The notes below the pieces were generated by a model that saw only the letters and a list, made by a program, of their open reading frames with translations, did no database searches and was not told the origin of the DNA. From Siccibacter turicensis LMG 23730 (GTDB lineage Bacteria > Pseudomonadota > Gammaproteobacteria > Enterobacterales > Enterobacteriaceae), in the NCBI RefSeq assembly GCF_000463155.2, contig NZ_AWFZ01000030.1, forward strand, positions 16,392 through 80,391: DNA of 64,000 nt, given 5' to 3'. Shown piece after piece: positions 43,461-53,326 of the stretch (position 1 is the first letter of the stretch; each line of letters starts with the position of its first letter). The translations under genes and the position numbers were made by a program.

Positions 43461-44117
43461 TTAGACGTTTTCAGAAAAGGCGGATTTCGTGTTGCCCTGT
43501 TCAGGCTGTTGCGGTGAGAGTCCACTCTCACCCCGGTCCCCTCCGGCAAGAGGGGCTAAATCATTTCCCGTATCACCGGGAACGCGCTCCCGCACGATGA
43601 CGGCCGGGTTGCCCCGACACACCACGTTCGGCGGTAAAGACTTGAATACGCTGCTGCGGGCGCCAACCACGGTGGTGTCGCCAATCGACACGCCCGGTGC
43701 CACAAACACATCGGTGGCCAGCCAGCACTTCTCGCCAATCACAATCGGCGAGGCGGTAATATCAAAATGTTTACTCAAATAGTCGTGGCTGCCGGTGCAC
43801 AAATAGCACTTCTGCGAGACCACCGAATTGGCACCGAGGGTAATATCGCCCAGGGTATACAGCACCGCGTCGTCCCCTACCCAGGCGTAATCGCCTACGG
43901 TTAATTTCCACGGATAGGTTATTTTTACCGACGGGCGAATGACCACGCCTTTACCAATTCGCGCCCCAAACAGGCGTAATAAAAATGCTCGCCAGCGGTA
44001 GGCTATTTGCGGAGACCAGGCAAATAATGTTGCCTGCACCGCCCACCAGAGTTGAACCTTAATAGCATTCCCACCCCGGAACCCATTTGGCACCGAGAAT
44101 CCTCTTAATTCTTGCAT
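43461..44117 (-). CDS. wcaF: Colanic acid acetyltransferase WcaF
   Basis: This is a left-handed beta-helix (hexapeptide repeat) O-acetyltransferase for a colanic acid fucose or galactose residue. The first 180 residues match E. coli WcaF, with repeated hexapeptides such as [13 protein letters not shown] and the His-containing [13 protein letters not shown]. coli WcaF ends at about 182 residues after the RERV stretch. Here the frame continues for about 36 more residues (Pro, Gly, Gln-rich) through the palindromic repeat at 43514-43555. The tail is probably a by-product of repeat insertion, not a domain. Confidence 0.92.
   Translation of the reverse strand: MQELRGFSVPNGFRGGNAIKVQLWWAVQATLFAWSPQIAYRWRAFLLRLFGARIGKGVVIRPSVKITYPWKLTVGDYAWVGDDAVLYTLGDITLGANSVVSQKCYLCTGSHDYLSKHFDITASPIVIGEKCWLATDVFVAPGVSIGDTTVVGARSSVFKSLPPNVVCRGNPAVIVRERVPGDTGNDLAPLAGGDRGESGLSPQQPEQGNTKSAFSENV
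43514..43555. repeat. Palindromic repeat within wcaF 3' end
   Basis: Two adjacent palindromes are seen: GTGAGAGT/ACTCTCAC (2-base loop, 43514-43531) and CCCCTC/GAGGGG (6-base loop, 43538-43555). The CTCACCCCGG... composition resembles the dispersed enterobacterial intergenic palindromes and the hairpin at 48765-48785. It lies inside the extended reading frame of wcaF just before gmd. Confidence 0.6.
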
Positions 44118-44161
44118 TTTCTTTCCCTATATTTTCGCGTAAGGATATTCTGAAAAGTGAT

Positions 44162-44914
44162 TTACGCTTTGTGATATAAGGCTTTCGTCTTACCGGTCGT
44201 GCGCATGCGTAATAAATAAGATAATTCTGCCCAGAAGCCAGGCACACCTAATATCTTACGCTGTACATTTTTTGCATCACGACACAGTTCAATATTATTA
44301 GAGGTCGACACCCCGCCCATGGAAAATTCAGACACCACGCCCTTAATACGTTTAAAGGCATAGCCGGCTTTATACATGCTGGCGGCAAGCGCGTAATCGG
44401 ATGAGACTTTATATTGTAAATCGTAGGGGTGCTGCTTAAGCCCGGCAACCGGGAAGAAAATCGCCTGATGGCTGGCTGGCAGGCTGTGATAAATATACCA
44501 GCCGTGCTTCGCGCTGCGGCGAATTTTGGTGCCGTCGCCGAAATCGAGCAGCGCATCGGCAATGTACATCGCGCGTTCAGATTCCGGCTTGCGGGCCAGC
44601 TCACGAACGACGTCACACACCTCGTCGTGGAAGACGTCGCCGGAGTTCAGGAAGATGGCGAAGCGGCCTTCGGCCATCGCAATGCCTTTGTTCATGGCAT
44701 CATAGATGCCTTTGTCTTTCTCGCTGATATAGCGTAAGTGGTACTGCCCGTTCAGGTTTTCGAGAAATTCTGCGGTGCCGTCATCGGAGCCGCCGTCAAC
44801 CACGATCCACTCGAAGGAGAGGTCTGCTGCTTTCGCCAGATGGGCCAGCGACTGCCAGGTTTTCACCACACCCTCGTAATTTTTCCAGGCGACAGTAATA
44901 ACGCTTAATAACAT
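44162..44914 (-). CDS. wcaE: Colanic acid glycosyltransferase WcaE (GT2)
   Basis: This is a 250-residue GT-A fold enzyme of family 2. From the ATG at 44914 it reads [15 protein letters not shown] as in E. coli; an ATG at 44929 would add five residues and overlap the wcaD stop. Motifs are [10 protein letters not shown], the [10 protein letters not shown] stretch, and the DxD-equivalent [11 protein letters not shown]. The E. coli enzyme is proposed to add a fucose. It is peripheral to the inner membrane. Confidence 0.93.
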   Translation of the reverse strand: MLLSVITVAWKNYEGVVKTWQSLAHLAKAADLSFEWIVVDGGSDDGTAEFLENLNGQYHLRYISEKDKGIYDAMNKGIAMAEGRFAIFLNSGDVFHDEVCDVVRELARKPESERAMYIADALLDFGDGTKIRRSAKHGWYIYHSLPASHQAIFFPVAGLKQHPYDLQYKVSSDYALAASMYKAGYAFKRIKGVVSEFSMGGVSTSNNIELCRDAKNVQRKILGVPGFWAELSYLLRMRTTGKTKALYHKA

Positions 44915-44928
44915 TTCGGCATACCTCA

Positions 44929-46149
44929 TCAGGAATCAGCAATTTTTAACGCTTTTCTCAGAATAAACGGACAGACAATTAAGAACGCATATTCCGGGCT
45001 AAATATTGAACCGGTAAAAAACAGCGAAACTGGCGTAAACAAGTAGAGCTGAACACGGAAGTTTTGGTTGTTACCAAACGCATTTCGCGTCATCTTAAAA
45101 ATCTTGTACATGAACCAGCCAGCGAGTATCACGGCACACCATGAGAAATATATGATGAGCAGATACAGGCCATTGTCTATTGTTTTACCGACGTCCGCAC
45201 CGTTAAAAATTCCGAATGATGCAACATATTCGTAAAGCGAACCGAAACGTACGACGCCATCGATATTGGTGAGCGAGTAACCAACCATCGCCAGCGGACC
45301 AATTATACGATAATACGATGACGAGCCTTCCGTTCCTAAATCACCGAGGCGATCCGCAATGTAGGGGAATGCGAACACCACGCCGACCACAAACACGCTT
45401 AGCGAGATTATCGCCAGCGGCAACTTCTTTTTGATGGCACTTTTGTTAAGGTACTGAAACGCCCATTCGAGCAAATAGAAAATGATGAACGTCATTACCC
45501 CTGAAAACGATCCGGATAACACGATTCCAGCCAGAATCATACCATCGGTTTTCGGCGTTTTGATACCAAACTGTTTGATGCTGAGCCAAATTGAGATTAA
45601 CGCCAGAGCAAAAAACGCCGGTTCAAAATAGAACGCGGTGGTGCGTCGACCGCCAAATTTAATAAAATTCAGAACATAGCTGTTGCTGTAAATCAGATAC
45701 TTCGAAATTGTTTCAATTAAACTGCTGCCGCCGGTAAGAATTATTTCCGCCATTTCCACCGCCGCCAGCCCCACCACCAGGGCAATCACCACGTAAAACA
45801 GCCGCAGGATCTTCTTATGGTTGCGGGTGGAGATGGTTTTGAAGCGGATTGCCCACACCATGCTGATGATGATCACCAGATAGATAAACAGCATGGTGGA
45901 GGTGACGTACTTACTGGCATCCAGCGAGCGGCCAAAGATGTAGTTGAACAGCGTCAGCCCGGCACCAATCCCGAGACCAATCATCAGCTTCTTGAGGTTA
46001 ATCTTCTCCACAAACAGCAGCAGCAGCAGTGGGAGGAAGGTGACGATGGTAATCGGGAAGCTTTCGCCCAGCTGGGCAATCTTGATGTTGACCACCAGAT
46101 AGATGATGGGCAACAGCAGATAGCTACAGACTCTGATAGAACGAGACAT
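44929..46149 (-). CDS. wcaD: Colanic acid polymerase WcaD
   Basis: This 406-residue polytopic protein with about ten to eleven membrane segments is the Wzy-type polymerase of colanic acid. The open frame extends to 46281, but E. coli similarity begins at [21 protein letters not shown] from the ATG at 46149. Landmarks are [28 protein letters not shown] and the long periplasmic loop before [19 protein letters not shown]. The start lies 26 bases inside the wcaC gene. Confidence 0.92.
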   Translation of the reverse strand: MSRSIRVCSYLLLPIIYLVVNIKIAQLGESFPITIVTFLPLLLLLFVEKINLKKLMIGLGIGAGLTLFNYIFGRSLDASKYVTSTMLFIYLVIIISMVWAIRFKTISTRNHKKILRLFYVVIALVVGLAAVEMAEIILTGGSSLIETISKYLIYSNSYVLNFIKFGGRRTTAFYFEPAFFALALISIWLSIKQFGIKTPKTDGMILAGIVLSGSFSGVMTFIIFYLLEWAFQYLNKSAIKKKLPLAIISLSVFVVGVVFAFPYIADRLGDLGTEGSSSYYRIIGPLAMVGYSLTNIDGVVRFGSLYEYVASFGIFNGADVGKTIDNGLYLLIIYFSWCAVILAGWFMYKIFKMTRNAFGNNQNFRVQLYLFTPVSLFFTGSIFSPEYAFLIVCPFILRKALKIADS

Positions 46150-47341
46150 ATTCCTCCAGCATCTGTTTCCCGCTGTACGCTTCACGGCTGCGCGCGCGAA
46201 ACGCGGCAAGGTCCGTCCCAAAAAGGCGCTGGGCAATGGCGGCTTTGTTGAGCTGCACCAGCTCCAGCACCTGCGACGCATCCACGGTCACGCCGCCGGA
46301 CTTGCGCAGCACCTCTTCCGCCGCTTCACTGTGGGTGGCAATCACCGGTACGCCGATGGAGAGCGCTTCGCACAGGATCAGCGGATAGTTGTCCACGCGG
46401 GAGCTGAAGACCAGGGCATCCATCTGGTTAAGTTCGCTCATCAGCTTTTTCTTGTCGGTCACAAACCCGTGGTTGGTCACGTTCGGGCCGTTAAACGGCG
46501 AGAACTTGCCGAAGGTGTGCAGTTCAATCTTATCGCCGAGCGCCACCATCTGGCTCACCAGCTTCTGGTTGGTTTTGCCGTCATAGCGCAGGTCATGGGC
46601 CACCACGGCGATTTTCGGCGTACCGACGCGCGCCGGCGGTTCCGGCAGCTGGGCGAGAATGGCTTCGGTTGCCACGTCGATACCGTTATTGATGATCCTG
46701 CACTGCCCTGCCCCGTAGAGGCTGTTGAAGGCGTCGGCCACGTGCTGGCTCGGCGAGATAAACGTACAGCCGAGGGCGAGCATCTCGTTAAAGCAGCGGC
46801 GCTTATCCGCCACCAGATGGCGTGCGCGATCCACCTTCACCGGCGGGTAGTTGTCGAGGGTCGGGCACTTCACGCAGCCGCTTTTCCAGCCGTCGCAGCC
46901 GTCGAGAAAGGCGCAGCGCCCGGTCACGCTCCAGTGATCGTGCAGCGTCCAGACAAAGGTCACGTCCGCTTTGTTGGCGCGTACCTTACGGCAAAAGGCC
47001 ACCACCTCATCGAGATTCAGCCAGTAGCTGTGCAGCACGTGGAAGTGCAGCACCACCGGCTCGGGGGTGGCGACAATCTGGCGGTAGAGGCCGTTGAGAT
47101 TGCCAAACAGGTCGCGGTTAAAAAAGCGAAACAGCGCGATGTTCGCCATCGACACCAGCCGCGGGGTGTGTTTTTCCACCTGGCGAAACTGGTCATGGCT
47201 GACGCTTTTTTTACCGCCCTTGCCGTATCCATAAATAAAGCGGGAGTGCATGCCCTGATTCAGGGCACGCTGGTGCAGGTCGAGGGCAACACCGGCCGCC
47301 CCGCCCTCCGCCAGGCGCACGTTAAATTGCAGGATATTCAC
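46124..47341 (-). CDS. wcaC: Colanic acid glycosyltransferase WcaC (GT4)
   Basis: This 405-residue GT-B fold transferase starts MNILQFNVRLAEGGAAGVALDL. It contains WTLHDHWSVTGRCAFLDGC with the cysteine cluster typical of WcaC, and the donor-domain stretch ALVFSSRVDNYPLILCEALSIGVPVIAT. It is proposed to add galactose to the growing unit. It overlaps wcaB by four bases and wcaD by 26 bases. Confidence 0.93.
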   Translation of the reverse strand: MNILQFNVRLAEGGAAGVALDLHQRALNQGMHSRFIYGYGKGGKKSVSHDQFRQVEKHTPRLVSMANIALFRFFNRDLFGNLNGLYRQIVATPEPVVLHFHVLHSYWLNLDEVVAFCRKVRANKADVTFVWTLHDHWSVTGRCAFLDGCDGWKSGCVKCPTLDNYPPVKVDRARHLVADKRRCFNEMLALGCTFISPSQHVADAFNSLYGAGQCRIINNGIDVATEAILAQLPEPPARVGTPKIAVVAHDLRYDGKTNQKLVSQMVALGDKIELHTFGKFSPFNGPNVTNHGFVTDKKKLMSELNQMDALVFSSRVDNYPLILCEALSIGVPVIATHSEAAEEVLRKSGGVTVDASQVLELVQLNKAAIAQRLFGTDLAAFRARSREAYSGKQMLEEYVSFYQSL

Positions 47342-47832
47342 GCTATCACCTTAATTTTTGCTTTTTCGCCTACCACCAGCGCGTTATCCGGCACGTCGGT
47401 CACCACCACGCTGCCCGCGCCGACGATGACGTTATTTCCAATGGTGATATCACCAATCAGTATCGCGTTCGCACCCAGCTCGACACCGTTGCCGATAACC
47501 GGGCAGGCCAGGCTGTCCGGCCCACGGTTGCCGATGGTGACGCCGTGGCGAATGGTAAAGTCATCCCCCGCCACCACGTTCTTATTGATCACCACGGCGT
47601 AGCCATGATGAATGGTAAAACGCCGACCGATGGTCGCTGCCGCCTGGATCTCATACCCGAACAGGCATTCGGTGATGAAGCGGTACATCAGCAGCACCGG
47701 CGCGGCCCAGAGATTGTTCACCACGTTCTTTTTGCGCCACACCGAGCAGAAGTGCGCGATGCGATAAGCCACCACCATGCAGCACGGGCGCAGGCTCCAG
47801 CTATTGGCGCGTAAATCTTCCATCAGCATCAC
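47338..47832 (-). CDS. wcaB: Colanic acid acetyltransferase WcaB
   Basis: This is a 164-residue hexapeptide-repeat acetyltransferase of the CysE/LacA-like type, with IHHGYAVVINKNVVAGDDFTIRHGVTIGNRG and GAGSVVVTDVPDNALVVG. It O-acetylates a sugar of the colanic acid unit. The first residues contain three closely spaced in-frame ATG codons (47832, 47829, 47823), so the start is uncertain by up to three codons. It overlaps wcaA by about four bases. Confidence 0.93.
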   Translation of the reverse strand: MMLMEDLRANSWSLRPCCMVVAYRIAHFCSVWRKKNVVNNLWAAPVLLMYRFITECLFGYEIQAAATIGRRFTIHHGYAVVINKNVVAGDDFTIRHGVTIGNRGPDSLACPVIGNGVELGANAILIGDITIGNNVIVGAGSVVVTDVPDNALVVGEKAKIKVIA

Positions 47833-48674
47833 TTACTCCGCAGTCCGTCGGTCAGGCGTTTGGTATTGCGCACGCTCAGCAGCGTCATCAGGGTGCGGAA
47901 GCTCATCTGCTTATTGCGGATCTGGTAGAGCGTAAACAGCTGATACTTCTTGCTGGCGCGATCGAACACGTGCTTGTGTTTGCGGTAGAAGTTGAAGTAG
48001 CCGGCAAACTTCTTCGCCGATTTGGTGATCTGCATTTCGCCGTGGTTGATGTGCAGGATCTGGGTCGCCTCTTCCACTTTGAACGGCTCGCCGTACTGCA
48101 ACACCATGCGCAGGAAGATGTCGTAGTCCTGAGCCGCCATCAGATGAACATCGAACAGGCTCTCTTTGAAACGCCATGCGAAGGTAAACACCTGGTTGCC
48201 GACGATATTGCGTTTGAAAAACAGCTTCAGCGACCAGGGCGACTTCGGATAGAGCGGCAGGCTGGTCGGCTGGGAGTAGACCTGCCCTTCGCACATGTAG
48301 TCGTTGGCGTAGAGGAAGGCGTGGGTTTGCAGCTTGTTTCGGTGCTCGAGGAAGACCGACAGGCGATTCGGGGTCCACTCATCGTCATCGTCGATGCCGG
48401 TAATAAAGGTGCCGGTGGACTTGAGGATCGCCTGGTTACGCACCGAGCAGGCCCCGGAGTTATAGTCGTTGCGGATATAGGTCACGCGCGGATCGCCCAG
48501 CTCGTCAACAAACTGCTGAAGCTGATCGTACGACGCGGAGCAGTCGTCCACGATGATCATCTCCCAGTTGTCGTAGTCCTGGCGCAGCACGGATTTGATG
48601 GCGCGAATGGCCAGTTGCTGACGGTTCCATGTCGGCATATAGATTGAAATCAGCGGGCGCGATGTGCTGGTCAT
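47829..48674 (-). CDS. wcaA: Colanic acid glycosyltransferase WcaA (GT2)
   Basis: This is a 281-residue GT-A family-2 transferase. From the ATG at 48674 it reads MTSTSRPLISIYMPTWNRQQLA. VDDCSASYDQL and the DxD-type GIDDDDEW are at about residues 53 and 97. The frame is open to 48725, without similarity upstream. Its exact donor is not settled in E. coli. It is the first glycosyltransferase gene after the export genes, separated from wzc by a hairpin-containing spacer. Confidence 0.93.
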   Translation of the reverse strand: MTSTSRPLISIYMPTWNRQQLAIRAIKSVLRQDYDNWEMIIVDDCSASYDQLQQFVDELGDPRVTYIRNDYNSGACSVRNQAILKSTGTFITGIDDDDEWTPNRLSVFLEHRNKLQTHAFLYANDYMCEGQVYSQPTSLPLYPKSPWSLKLFFKRNIVGNQVFTFAWRFKESLFDVHLMAAQDYDIFLRMVLQYGEPFKVEEATQILHINHGEMQITKSAKKFAGYFNFYRKHKHVFDRASKKYQLFTLYQIRNKQMSFRTLMTLLSVRNTKRLTDGLRSK

Positions 48675-48764
48675 ATTCCGTTCCCCGATGTGGTTAATTT
48701 TTACGTTGGGTGTGGCCACCCTCACCCTGGCAATAGTGCTGTCCTTGTTCCGCCCTCCTCCCGT

Positions 48765-48785
48765 CCCTCTCCCTGAGGGAGAGGG
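48765..48785. repeat. Hairpin in the wzc-wcaA spacer
   Basis: CCCTCTCCC/GGGAGAGGG is a perfect 9-bp stem with a 3-base loop in the 161 bases between wzc and wcaA. It lacks a T run. Its composition is that of dispersed intergenic palindromes of enterics. It may set the balance between the wza-wzb-wzc and downstream mRNA segments. Confidence 0.65.
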
Positions 48786-48835
48786 CGTTACGCACGGGTT
48801 AATGGGAGGGGGTCGGGCTTAAGGGACGCGGCGGA

Positions 48836-50998
48836 TTATTTGTGATCCGACTTGTACTCGTACTCGTAGTAACCGTAATCCTGATAGCCGGTTGCACGAC
48901 GGAAGATGGAGTTGAGGATGACGCCCTTCACGTGGATACCGTTCTGCTCGAAGCGGCTGAGGCTGGTTTCCACCTCTTTCAGGGTGTTAACCGCATAGCG
49001 CGCCACCATCAGCGTCGTACCGGCGTGGCGACCCACGACCGCGGCATCGGTGACCGCCAGGATTGGCGGAGTATCGATCAGCACCAGGTCGTAGTGCTTG
49101 CTCGCCCACTCCACCAGCTGAGTAAAGCGCTCGCTCATCAGCAGTTCGGACGGGTTAGGCGGCACCTGGCCACGCGGCACCAGATCGAAGTTTGGAATCG
49201 AGGTCGGTTTCGCCGCCTGGCTAATGTCGCCCATACCGGCCAGGATGTCAGACAGCCCGTTGGTATTGGTGGTGCCCAGCAGCTCATGGGTGTAGCCCTT
49301 ACGCATATCACAGTCGATGAGCAGCACGCGCTTGTCGGTCTGGCTAATCACCGCCGCCAGGTTGGCGCAGACGAAGGTCTTACCGATTGAGGGGCTGACA
49401 CCGGTCATCATCAGGACGTTGTTGCTGGCCTGCATCATGGCGAAGTGCAGGCTGGTACGCAGGCTGCGAATCGCTTCGATGGCGAGATCGGTTGGATTAC
49501 CCACCGCCAGCAGCTGGCTCTGCTTGTAGCGCTTGACCCCTTTGTTGGTCTTGACGCTGTCACGCGCTTTCTGCCATTCGGAAAGTGGGATGCTGGCGTA
49601 GACGCTGATCCCTGCCTCTTCCAGTGCCTGCGGGCTTTCGATACCGCGGTTGAACAGCGAACGCAGCAGCACGCCAACGATAGAGAGCAGCAGACCGAGA
49701 ATAATGGCGCCAAGGATAATCAGCGCGCGCTTCGGTTTCACCATGCCCGGCTGGGTAATCGCCGGGTCGACGATACGCACATCGCCCACGGTGCTCGCTT
49801 CGGTGATCTTCAGCTCCTGCTGTTTGTTCAGCAGCTGCATGTAGACCTGCTGGCCGGACTCCACGTCGCGGGTCAGACGCACGATCTCCTGTTGGGTCTT
49901 CGGCATCGCCGTTACGCGGTCGTTCAGGCGTGACTTCTCATCTTCCAGCGCCTGGCGTTTCTCCAGCAGCGTGCGGTACGCCGGGTGCGCTTTGGTGTAG
50001 AGCTTGGAGATTTCCGCCTCTTTAAAGGTCAGCTCGTTGAGCTGGGCGTCGATGTTGACCATCGAGTCCAGCACCGCTTTGGCTTCCAGCGGCAGGTCAA
50101 CCGAGTCTTTATCCTGACGGAAGGCGTTAAGCTTGTTCTCCGCGATGTCGAGGTTGTTGCGCACTTCGGGCAGCTGCTTCGCCAGGAAGGCCAGGCTCTT
50201 CGCCGCCTCTTCCGATTTGCGCTGCACGTTCTGCTCAAGGTAATTGCGGGTGATGCTGTTGAGGATGTCGCGGATCTGATCGCGGTCTTCACCGGTGTAG
50301 GTCAGGCTCAGTACCCCGGAGTCTTTGCCGTTCTCGGTCACCATCAGGTTGTTTTGCAGCTGGTTGATCATCCCGAGGGTGGAGTATTTGGTGACGGTGA
50401 AGCTGCTGCCTTCCGACGCCTTGATCTCGCTGACCAGCAGGCTGACGCCGTTTTTGTTCAGCATCTGCCCCACTTCGCCGCGCGCGCTGAAGCCCGCGTC
50501 GCTGGTCAGTTCATACTGTTTCGGGCCGAGCACTTCAAGGGTGAACACATCGGTGCCCATGCCTTTCGGCAGATTGAAGGTGGTGACCGTTACCGTATCG
50601 TTGGCGCGCCCCATCAGGCGATCCCAGCCGGCCCCGAAAATCGGGAAGCTGTTCTTCTGGACCGCGATATCGAGGTTCAGATCGTCAACGGTTTTCCCCA
50701 GCACCAGACGGGAGGTAATCAGCTGCATTTCCGCCTGGGACGCCGGTGGCTTATTGCTCAGGGCGCTGTTGATATCCTGCACCAGCGAGTTGCCGGTGTT
50801 CTGCTCAATCTGCACCATGGCGTCGGCGCTGTAGATTGGCGTGGCGAACATCACATACACCAGGGCCGCCAGCGCGAACAGCGCCGTAATCCCCAGCACC
50901 CACCAGCGCGCCTCGATCACCGTCCCTAACAGACGGCCGATATCAATTTCATCGTTGCCCTCAGTCGAGGCGGCAGAATGTCTCACGTGTTCTGTCAT
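48836..50998 (-). CDS. wzc: Tyrosine autokinase Wzc
   Basis: Wzc is the polysaccharide copolymerase and BY-kinase that regulates colanic acid polymerisation and export with Wza. It has 720 residues from the ATG at 50998 (frame open to 51034). Two membrane segments (about 30-50 and 425-445) flank the periplasmic helical domain. The cytoplasmic kinase has Walker A GVSPSIGKT, Walker A' LLIDCDMRKG, Walker B VLIDTPP and a C-terminal tyrosine cluster with six Tyr in YQDYGYYEYEY. It is dephosphorylated by Wzb. Confidence 0.96.
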   Translation of the reverse strand: MTEHVRHSAASTEGNDEIDIGRLLGTVIEARWWVLGITALFALAALVYVMFATPIYSADAMVQIEQNTGNSLVQDINSALSNKPPASQAEMQLITSRLVLGKTVDDLNLDIAVQKNSFPIFGAGWDRLMGRANDTVTVTTFNLPKGMGTDVFTLEVLGPKQYELTSDAGFSARGEVGQMLNKNGVSLLVSEIKASEGSSFTVTKYSTLGMINQLQNNLMVTENGKDSGVLSLTYTGEDRDQIRDILNSITRNYLEQNVQRKSEEAAKSLAFLAKQLPEVRNNLDIAENKLNAFRQDKDSVDLPLEAKAVLDSMVNIDAQLNELTFKEAEISKLYTKAHPAYRTLLEKRQALEDEKSRLNDRVTAMPKTQQEIVRLTRDVESGQQVYMQLLNKQQELKITEASTVGDVRIVDPAITQPGMVKPKRALIILGAIILGLLLSIVGVLLRSLFNRGIESPQALEEAGISVYASIPLSEWQKARDSVKTNKGVKRYKQSQLLAVGNPTDLAIEAIRSLRTSLHFAMMQASNNVLMMTGVSPSIGKTFVCANLAAVISQTDKRVLLIDCDMRKGYTHELLGTTNTNGLSDILAGMGDISQAAKPTSIPNFDLVPRGQVPPNPSELLMSERFTQLVEWASKHYDLVLIDTPPILAVTDAAVVGRHAGTTLMVARYAVNTLKEVETSLSRFEQNGIHVKGVILNSIFRRATGYQDYGYYEYEYKSDHK

Positions 50999-51000
50999 TG

Positions 51001-51444
51001 TTATCCCTGCTGAGCTTTCAGTGCATGCGCCCACTTGCGGGCAGAATGGTCAAGGAGTGAGTAGACCGCTTCAAACGCCTCGCGGCTTTTACGATACGGG
51101 TCGGGGATTTCACGTTCGTTATCCCAGTGCCCGAACAGCATCACCTTGCCGCGCATCTCCGGCGCCATTTCGCATAGCGTATGGATATGCCGTTTCTCCA
51201 TGGCGAGGATCAGGTCGTATTCCCGGCACATGCGCGCGGTGATCTGTCGCGCGACATGCCCCTCCAGTGAAAGGTCATGGGCCTGAGCGACATCAACCGC
51301 CGTCGCATCGGCTCCCTTGCCGACCAGCGCCCCCAGCCCCGCTGACGCGACGGTCAGCGCTGGCTGGTACTGTTTGAGCAGGCGCTCTGCGGTAGGGGAA
51401 CGGCATATGTTCCCCACGCATACCACAAGTATTTTGTTAAACAT
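51001..51444 (-). CDS. wzb: Low-molecular-weight protein tyrosine phosphatase Wzb
   Basis: This 147-residue phosphatase removes phosphate from Wzc. The P-loop CVGNICRS (C-x5-R, catalytic Cys9) and the general-acid DPY motif (IPDPYRKS) are intact. The start ATG at 51444 gives the E. coli-like MFNKILVV; an in-frame ATG at 51450 overlaps the wza stop. It lies two bases before wzc. Confidence 0.96.
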   Translation of the reverse strand: MFNKILVVCVGNICRSPTAERLLKQYQPALTVASAGLGALVGKGADATAVDVAQAHDLSLEGHVARQITARMCREYDLILAMEKRHIHTLCEMAPEMRGKVMLFGHWDNEREIPDPYRKSREAFEAVYSLLDHSARKWAHALKAQQG

Positions 51445-51449
51445 GGGCA

Positions 51450-52589
51450 TTACCAGTTGTGAACGTCGCTTGCCGTATCCGTCATATAACGAACACCGCT
51501 GATGGTTGGCAGCAGCTGGCTGACCAGACGGTTCCAGCGCGCGACCGGTGCGGTGGTGACATACACCACGTCATACGGTTGCAGCCTGAAGTTGGTGGCC
51601 ATAATCAGCGAGGTAGCATCCGACATATCGAGCTGATAGATGCTGGCAATTTTGCCGTCGCGGCTCTGATCGCCTTTCAGCGGTCGGATAACAAAGATGC
51701 CGCTGGCGTTGGAGGTGGTCATATCCAGCCCTTCCGCCTGGCCGAGCGCTTCGGTGAGCGTCATGCCGCTGAAGTCCATCTTGAGGGTGCTCTGTTTTTT
51801 CACTTCGCCCATCACGAAGACTTTCAGGTCATCGTTACGCGGCACAAACAGGATATCCCCCGGATAGAGCAGGCGGTTCTGGCTCAGGTCGCCGTTTTGC
51901 ATCAGGGCCTGAAGCGAGATGCGCTGCTCGACACCGTTGTGGGTGAGCACCACGTTACGCCAGTCGGCGTTTTCGGTCAGACCGCCCGCGGCGTTGATGG
52001 CATCCAGCACGGTTAACGGCACGTTGGTGATCGCCTGCTGGCCGGATTTGTTCACCTGGCCGGACACGTAGGCTTTCTGAGAGCGGAACGCGGCGATGTT
52101 CACATCAACCTGCGGGTCGTTAATGTACTGGGCGAGGCGGCCGGTGATTTCGGTGCGGATCTCGGCGAGGGTTTTGCCCACGACGTGGACTTTACCAATA
52201 TAGGGATAGAACATGGTGCCGTCGGACTGCACCCAGTTACCGGTGTCGCTTGAGCTACGGTACTGACCGGCGGGGGTTGTCAGCTCCGGGTGGTCCCAGA
52301 CGGTGACGCTGATAACGTCGCCCGGACCTACGCGGTACTGATAGCTGTTTATCTCCTGCTCAAGGCTGGCGTTCGGCTGAGCAGTATTAGGACGCGGTTT
52401 TAATTGTTCGACGAGTCGGGGGGTCAAAGGATAAACGTTCACCATCCGATCCAGATCAAAATTGGCATCCTGCTGCTTGATCACGTCCTTGCCCATAGTG
52501 GACATATTGCTGCCCGGAAAGACGGTACATCCACTCATCAAGGTTACAGACACCAATAATGGCATCAATTTTAGTTTGGATTTCATCAT
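51450..52589 (-). CDS. wza: Outer-membrane polysaccharide export lipoprotein Wza
   Basis: Wza is the octameric outer-membrane channel for colanic acid. The 379-residue precursor has a lipoprotein signal with lipobox LMSGC (acylated Cys21). This is followed by the polysaccharide export domain [19 protein letters not shown] and SLBB domains ([32 protein letters not shown]). The C-terminal amphipathic helix ([17 protein letters not shown]) spans the outer membrane. It is the first gene of the operon, after a 740-base leader. Confidence 0.96.
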   Translation of the reverse strand: MMKSKLKLMPLLVSVTLMSGCTVFPGSNMSTMGKDVIKQQDANFDLDRMVNVYPLTPRLVEQLKPRPNTAQPNASLEQEINSYQYRVGPGDVISVTVWDHPELTTPAGQYRSSSDTGNWVQSDGTMFYPYIGKVHVVGKTLAEIRTEITGRLAQYINDPQVDVNIAAFRSQKAYVSGQVNKSGQQAITNVPLTVLDAINAAGGLTENADWRNVVLTHNGVEQRISLQALMQNGDLSQNRLLYPGDILFVPRNDDLKVFVMGEVKKQSTLKMDFSGMTLTEALGQAEGLDMTTSNASGIFVIRPLKGDQSRDGKIASIYQLDMSDATSLIMATNFRLQPYDVVYVTTAPVARWNRLVSQLLPTISGVRYMTDTASDVHNW

Positions 52590-52770
52590 TGAATATTTAT
52601 CACTTTGGCAGAGTAATTATCCTGAGGACTTAAATAAACGTACGACAATAACTTGCGCATCAAGCATGCAGTCATCAGAGCCCAAATATAACTGGAATCT
52701 GTCCTAAAATACGCTTATTTACCGCTATCATATTGACAGAATAATCGAGGCTTATTGGCAGGTATTCAGG

Positions 52771-52808
52771 CACGCTACCGCCCTTGGCTTTCAGTAACCA
52801 ATCCACTG
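52771..52808 (-). promoter_or_regulatory. JUMPstart with ops element in wza leader
   Basis: Read on the minus strand, CAGTGGATTGGTTACTG followed by GCCAAGGGCGGTAGCGTG matches JUMPstart with some drift, and the ops core GGCGGTAGCGTG (52771-52782) is perfect. It lies about 180 bases before the wza ATG, placing RfaH control on the colanic acid operon. Confidence 0.88.
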
Positions 52809-53051
52809 CATAAACAAAAGGTTAAATAATCTTTCACCAGCAGAATAGCTGAGTTAGAGAATAATCTTATTAACCGTAAAATTAACTAAAACGTCATTTT
52901 TGGTACATTTCCCGGCTAACTTACGCTCGACCACAGCGAGGCGCTCGTTAACGTTGAATGGATTGTTACAGCTAACGTATTAGCAGGCAAGGCGCCTTAA
53001 TCCTTTAAACAGCATTTTAAGATTAATATGAAGCGCGCAAATCGTCGGTTT

Positions 53052-53065
53052 TAGGATTATCCTGA
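53052..53065 (-). promoter_or_regulatory. RcsAB box upstream of wza
   Basis: Minus-strand TCAGGATAATCCTA matches the RcsAB consensus TAAGAATATTCCTA at 11 of 14 positions. It lies 463 bases upstream of the wza start codon, consistent with the distant promoter and long leader known in E. coli. It should mediate RcsA/RcsB activation of colanic acid. Confidence 0.72.
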
Positions 53066-53326
53066 GGTTGACAATTTGGCAGGTAAAAACTAAGCGCGTT
53101 AATATATTTTTCAATGTCAGAACATTCTTTCCGCAAGCAAGGAGTATTCTTATTGGCAAGCGATTTAAAAAGCGAACGAAAAAGTTTCGCTGCGCAAATA
53201 TATAATGTGGTTAACGCTGCTCATTATTCGTTCGTGCGCTAAAAGTGGGCTAAAATTGATTTTTATGAAGAAGTTATCCATCATCGCCCTGTCTTCTCTT
53301 TACAATCACGCAGGAAACTGACCCCT

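Larger units (their letters stand above)
52590..53326. other. Regulatory spacer between wza and yegH
   Basis: This 737-base divergent region contains no credible gene. It holds the JUMPstart/ops element (52771-52808) and the RcsAB-like box (53052-53065) for wza on the minus strand, and must carry the yegH promoter at the other end. The DNA is moderately AT-rich. The wza transcription start is expected between the two elements; I could not pick a clear -10/-35. Confidence 0.7.
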
